Shown here: in pieces, positions 6,034-6,401 of the stretch | How positions within the stretch are numbered: position 1 is the first letter of the stretch | How the letters are laid out: every line of letters starts with the position of its first letter | Source of the DNA: Ruminococcaceae bacterium UBA866 | GTDB lineage: Bacteria > Bacillota > Clostridia > Oscillospirales > Ruminococcaceae | NCBI GenBank assembly: GCA_002295325.1 | Contig: DBGA01000010.1 | Location: 17,230 to 23,630 of the forward strand | Direction of reading: 5' to 3' | DNA: 6,401 nucleotides | Notes under the pieces: model-generated | What the model was told of the DNA's origin: nothing | Databases searched by the model: none | Seen by the model: the letters and a program-made list of their open reading frames with translations, nothing else | Position numbers and translations under genes: made by a program

Positions 6034-6069
6034 GAGGAAAATTTTAAACCAAATAAGGAGGTAACTACC

Positions 6070-6401
6070 ATGGGAGTAGTATCAATGAAGCAACTTCTTG
6101 AAGCAGGTGTTCACTTTGGCCACCAAACAAGAAGATGGAACCCAAAAATGGCACGTTATATTTTTACAGAGCGTAACGGTATTTACATTATCGACCTACA
6201 AAAGACTGTAAAAAAACTAGAAGAGGCTTACAACTTTGTAAGAGATGTAGCTGCAAGTGGACAAGATATCCTTTTTGTAGGTACAAAAAAACAAGCTGGC
6301 GATTCTGTTAAAGAAGAGGCTGAGCGTTGTGGAATGCATTACGTTAATGCTAGATGGCTTGGCGGAATGATGACAAACTTCAAGACTATTCGTCGCAGAA
6401 T
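6070..6401 (+). CDS. rpsB: 30S ribosomal protein S2, N-terminal part (cut by window end)
   Basis: S2 is a late-assembling protein of the small ribosomal subunit. The 110 visible codons begin [13 protein letters not shown] and contain the family's landmarks: [14 protein letters not shown] (14-27), YIIDLQKT (39-46), the FVGTKKQA strand-turn, and [12 protein letters not shown] near the window edge. A complete S2 has roughly 235-260 residues, so a little under half is seen. The start is fixed by AAGGAGG at 6055-6061, eight bases before the ATG. An in-frame ATG at 6025 has no ribosome binding site and lies in the structured leader. The gene has its own promoter separating it from folD; tsf is expected downstream but is outside the window. 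Confidence 0.97.
   Translation, partial: MGVVSMKQLLEAGVHFGHQTRRWNPKMARYIFTERNGIYIIDLQKTVKKLEEAYNFVRDVAASGQDILFVGTKKQAGDSVKEEAERCGMHYVNARWLGGMMTNFKTIRRR

Noticed and set aside
6021..6047. Eight-codon upstream reading frame (MYVCGGKF) in the rpsB leader
   Set aside because: No ribosome binding site and no sign of an attenuator downstream of it; ATG repeats (ATGTATGTATG) make a chance frame likely.
6025..6069. In-frame upstream ATG that would extend S2 by 15 residues
   Set aside because: No ribosome binding site precedes it, it lies in the foldable leader, and the ATG at 6070 has an excellent AAGGAGG and the expected S2 N-terminus.
1..6401. Search for CRISPR arrays, insertion sequences, tRNA genes, attachment sites or defence genes
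   Set aside because: No regularly spaced repeats, transposase-like proteins, tRNA cloverleaf or foreign-looking segment was seen; base use is even across the window.

Overview
The window is AT-rich, with strong AGGAGG-type ribosome binding sites and tightly packed, co-directional housekeeping genes. All genes are on the + strand. Gene order and protein character point to a Gram-positive anaerobe of the Firmicutes, most likely Clostridia. The organism call is inferred from the (dnaE)-pfkA neighbourhood, the paired YmfF/YmfH-type M16 proteins, a Firmicutes-like Lgt and the S2 N-terminus; no search was possible.

Layout. Positions 1-90 hold the last 29 codons of an upstream gene, probably dnaE. 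A promoter at about 110-150 and a strong ribosome binding site lead to pfkA (196-1161), an ATP-type 6-phosphofructokinase. An intrinsic terminator (1254-1285) closes that unit. A new promoter with an extended -10 (1283-1311) follows, and a 10-bp inverted repeat overlaps its -10 box. It starts a tight four-gene operon: a YmfF-like M16 protein without a zinc motif (1363-2643), a YmfH-like M16 zinc protease (2645-3922), lgt (3964-5076) and folD (5069-5923). Spacings within the operon are 1 bp, 41 bp and an 8-bp overlap, so co-transcription and partial translational coupling are likely. A third promoter, of the same extended -10 type (5927-5955), then drives a long, foldable leader and rpsB (from 6070, cut by the window edge).

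How the genes relate. PfkA is central glycolysis. The two M16 proteins look like a heteromeric protease in which one subunit carries the zinc site and the other the substrate-binding Arg/Tyr pair. In Bacillus subtilis the homologous pair is linked to 5-aminopentanol modification of elongation factor P. Lgt performs the first step of lipoprotein maturation and here carries an unusual acidic cytoplasmic tail of about 81 residues. FolD supplies one-carbon folates. RpsB begins the usual translation locus, where tsf would be expected downstream.

I do not see a new mobile element, defence system, CRISPR array or other undescribed system. The points most worth a second look are the complementary split of the M16 catalytic motifs, the dyad over the operon promoter, the structured rpsB leader, the Lgt acidic tail and an inverted repeat joining the folD end to the rpsB -35 box.
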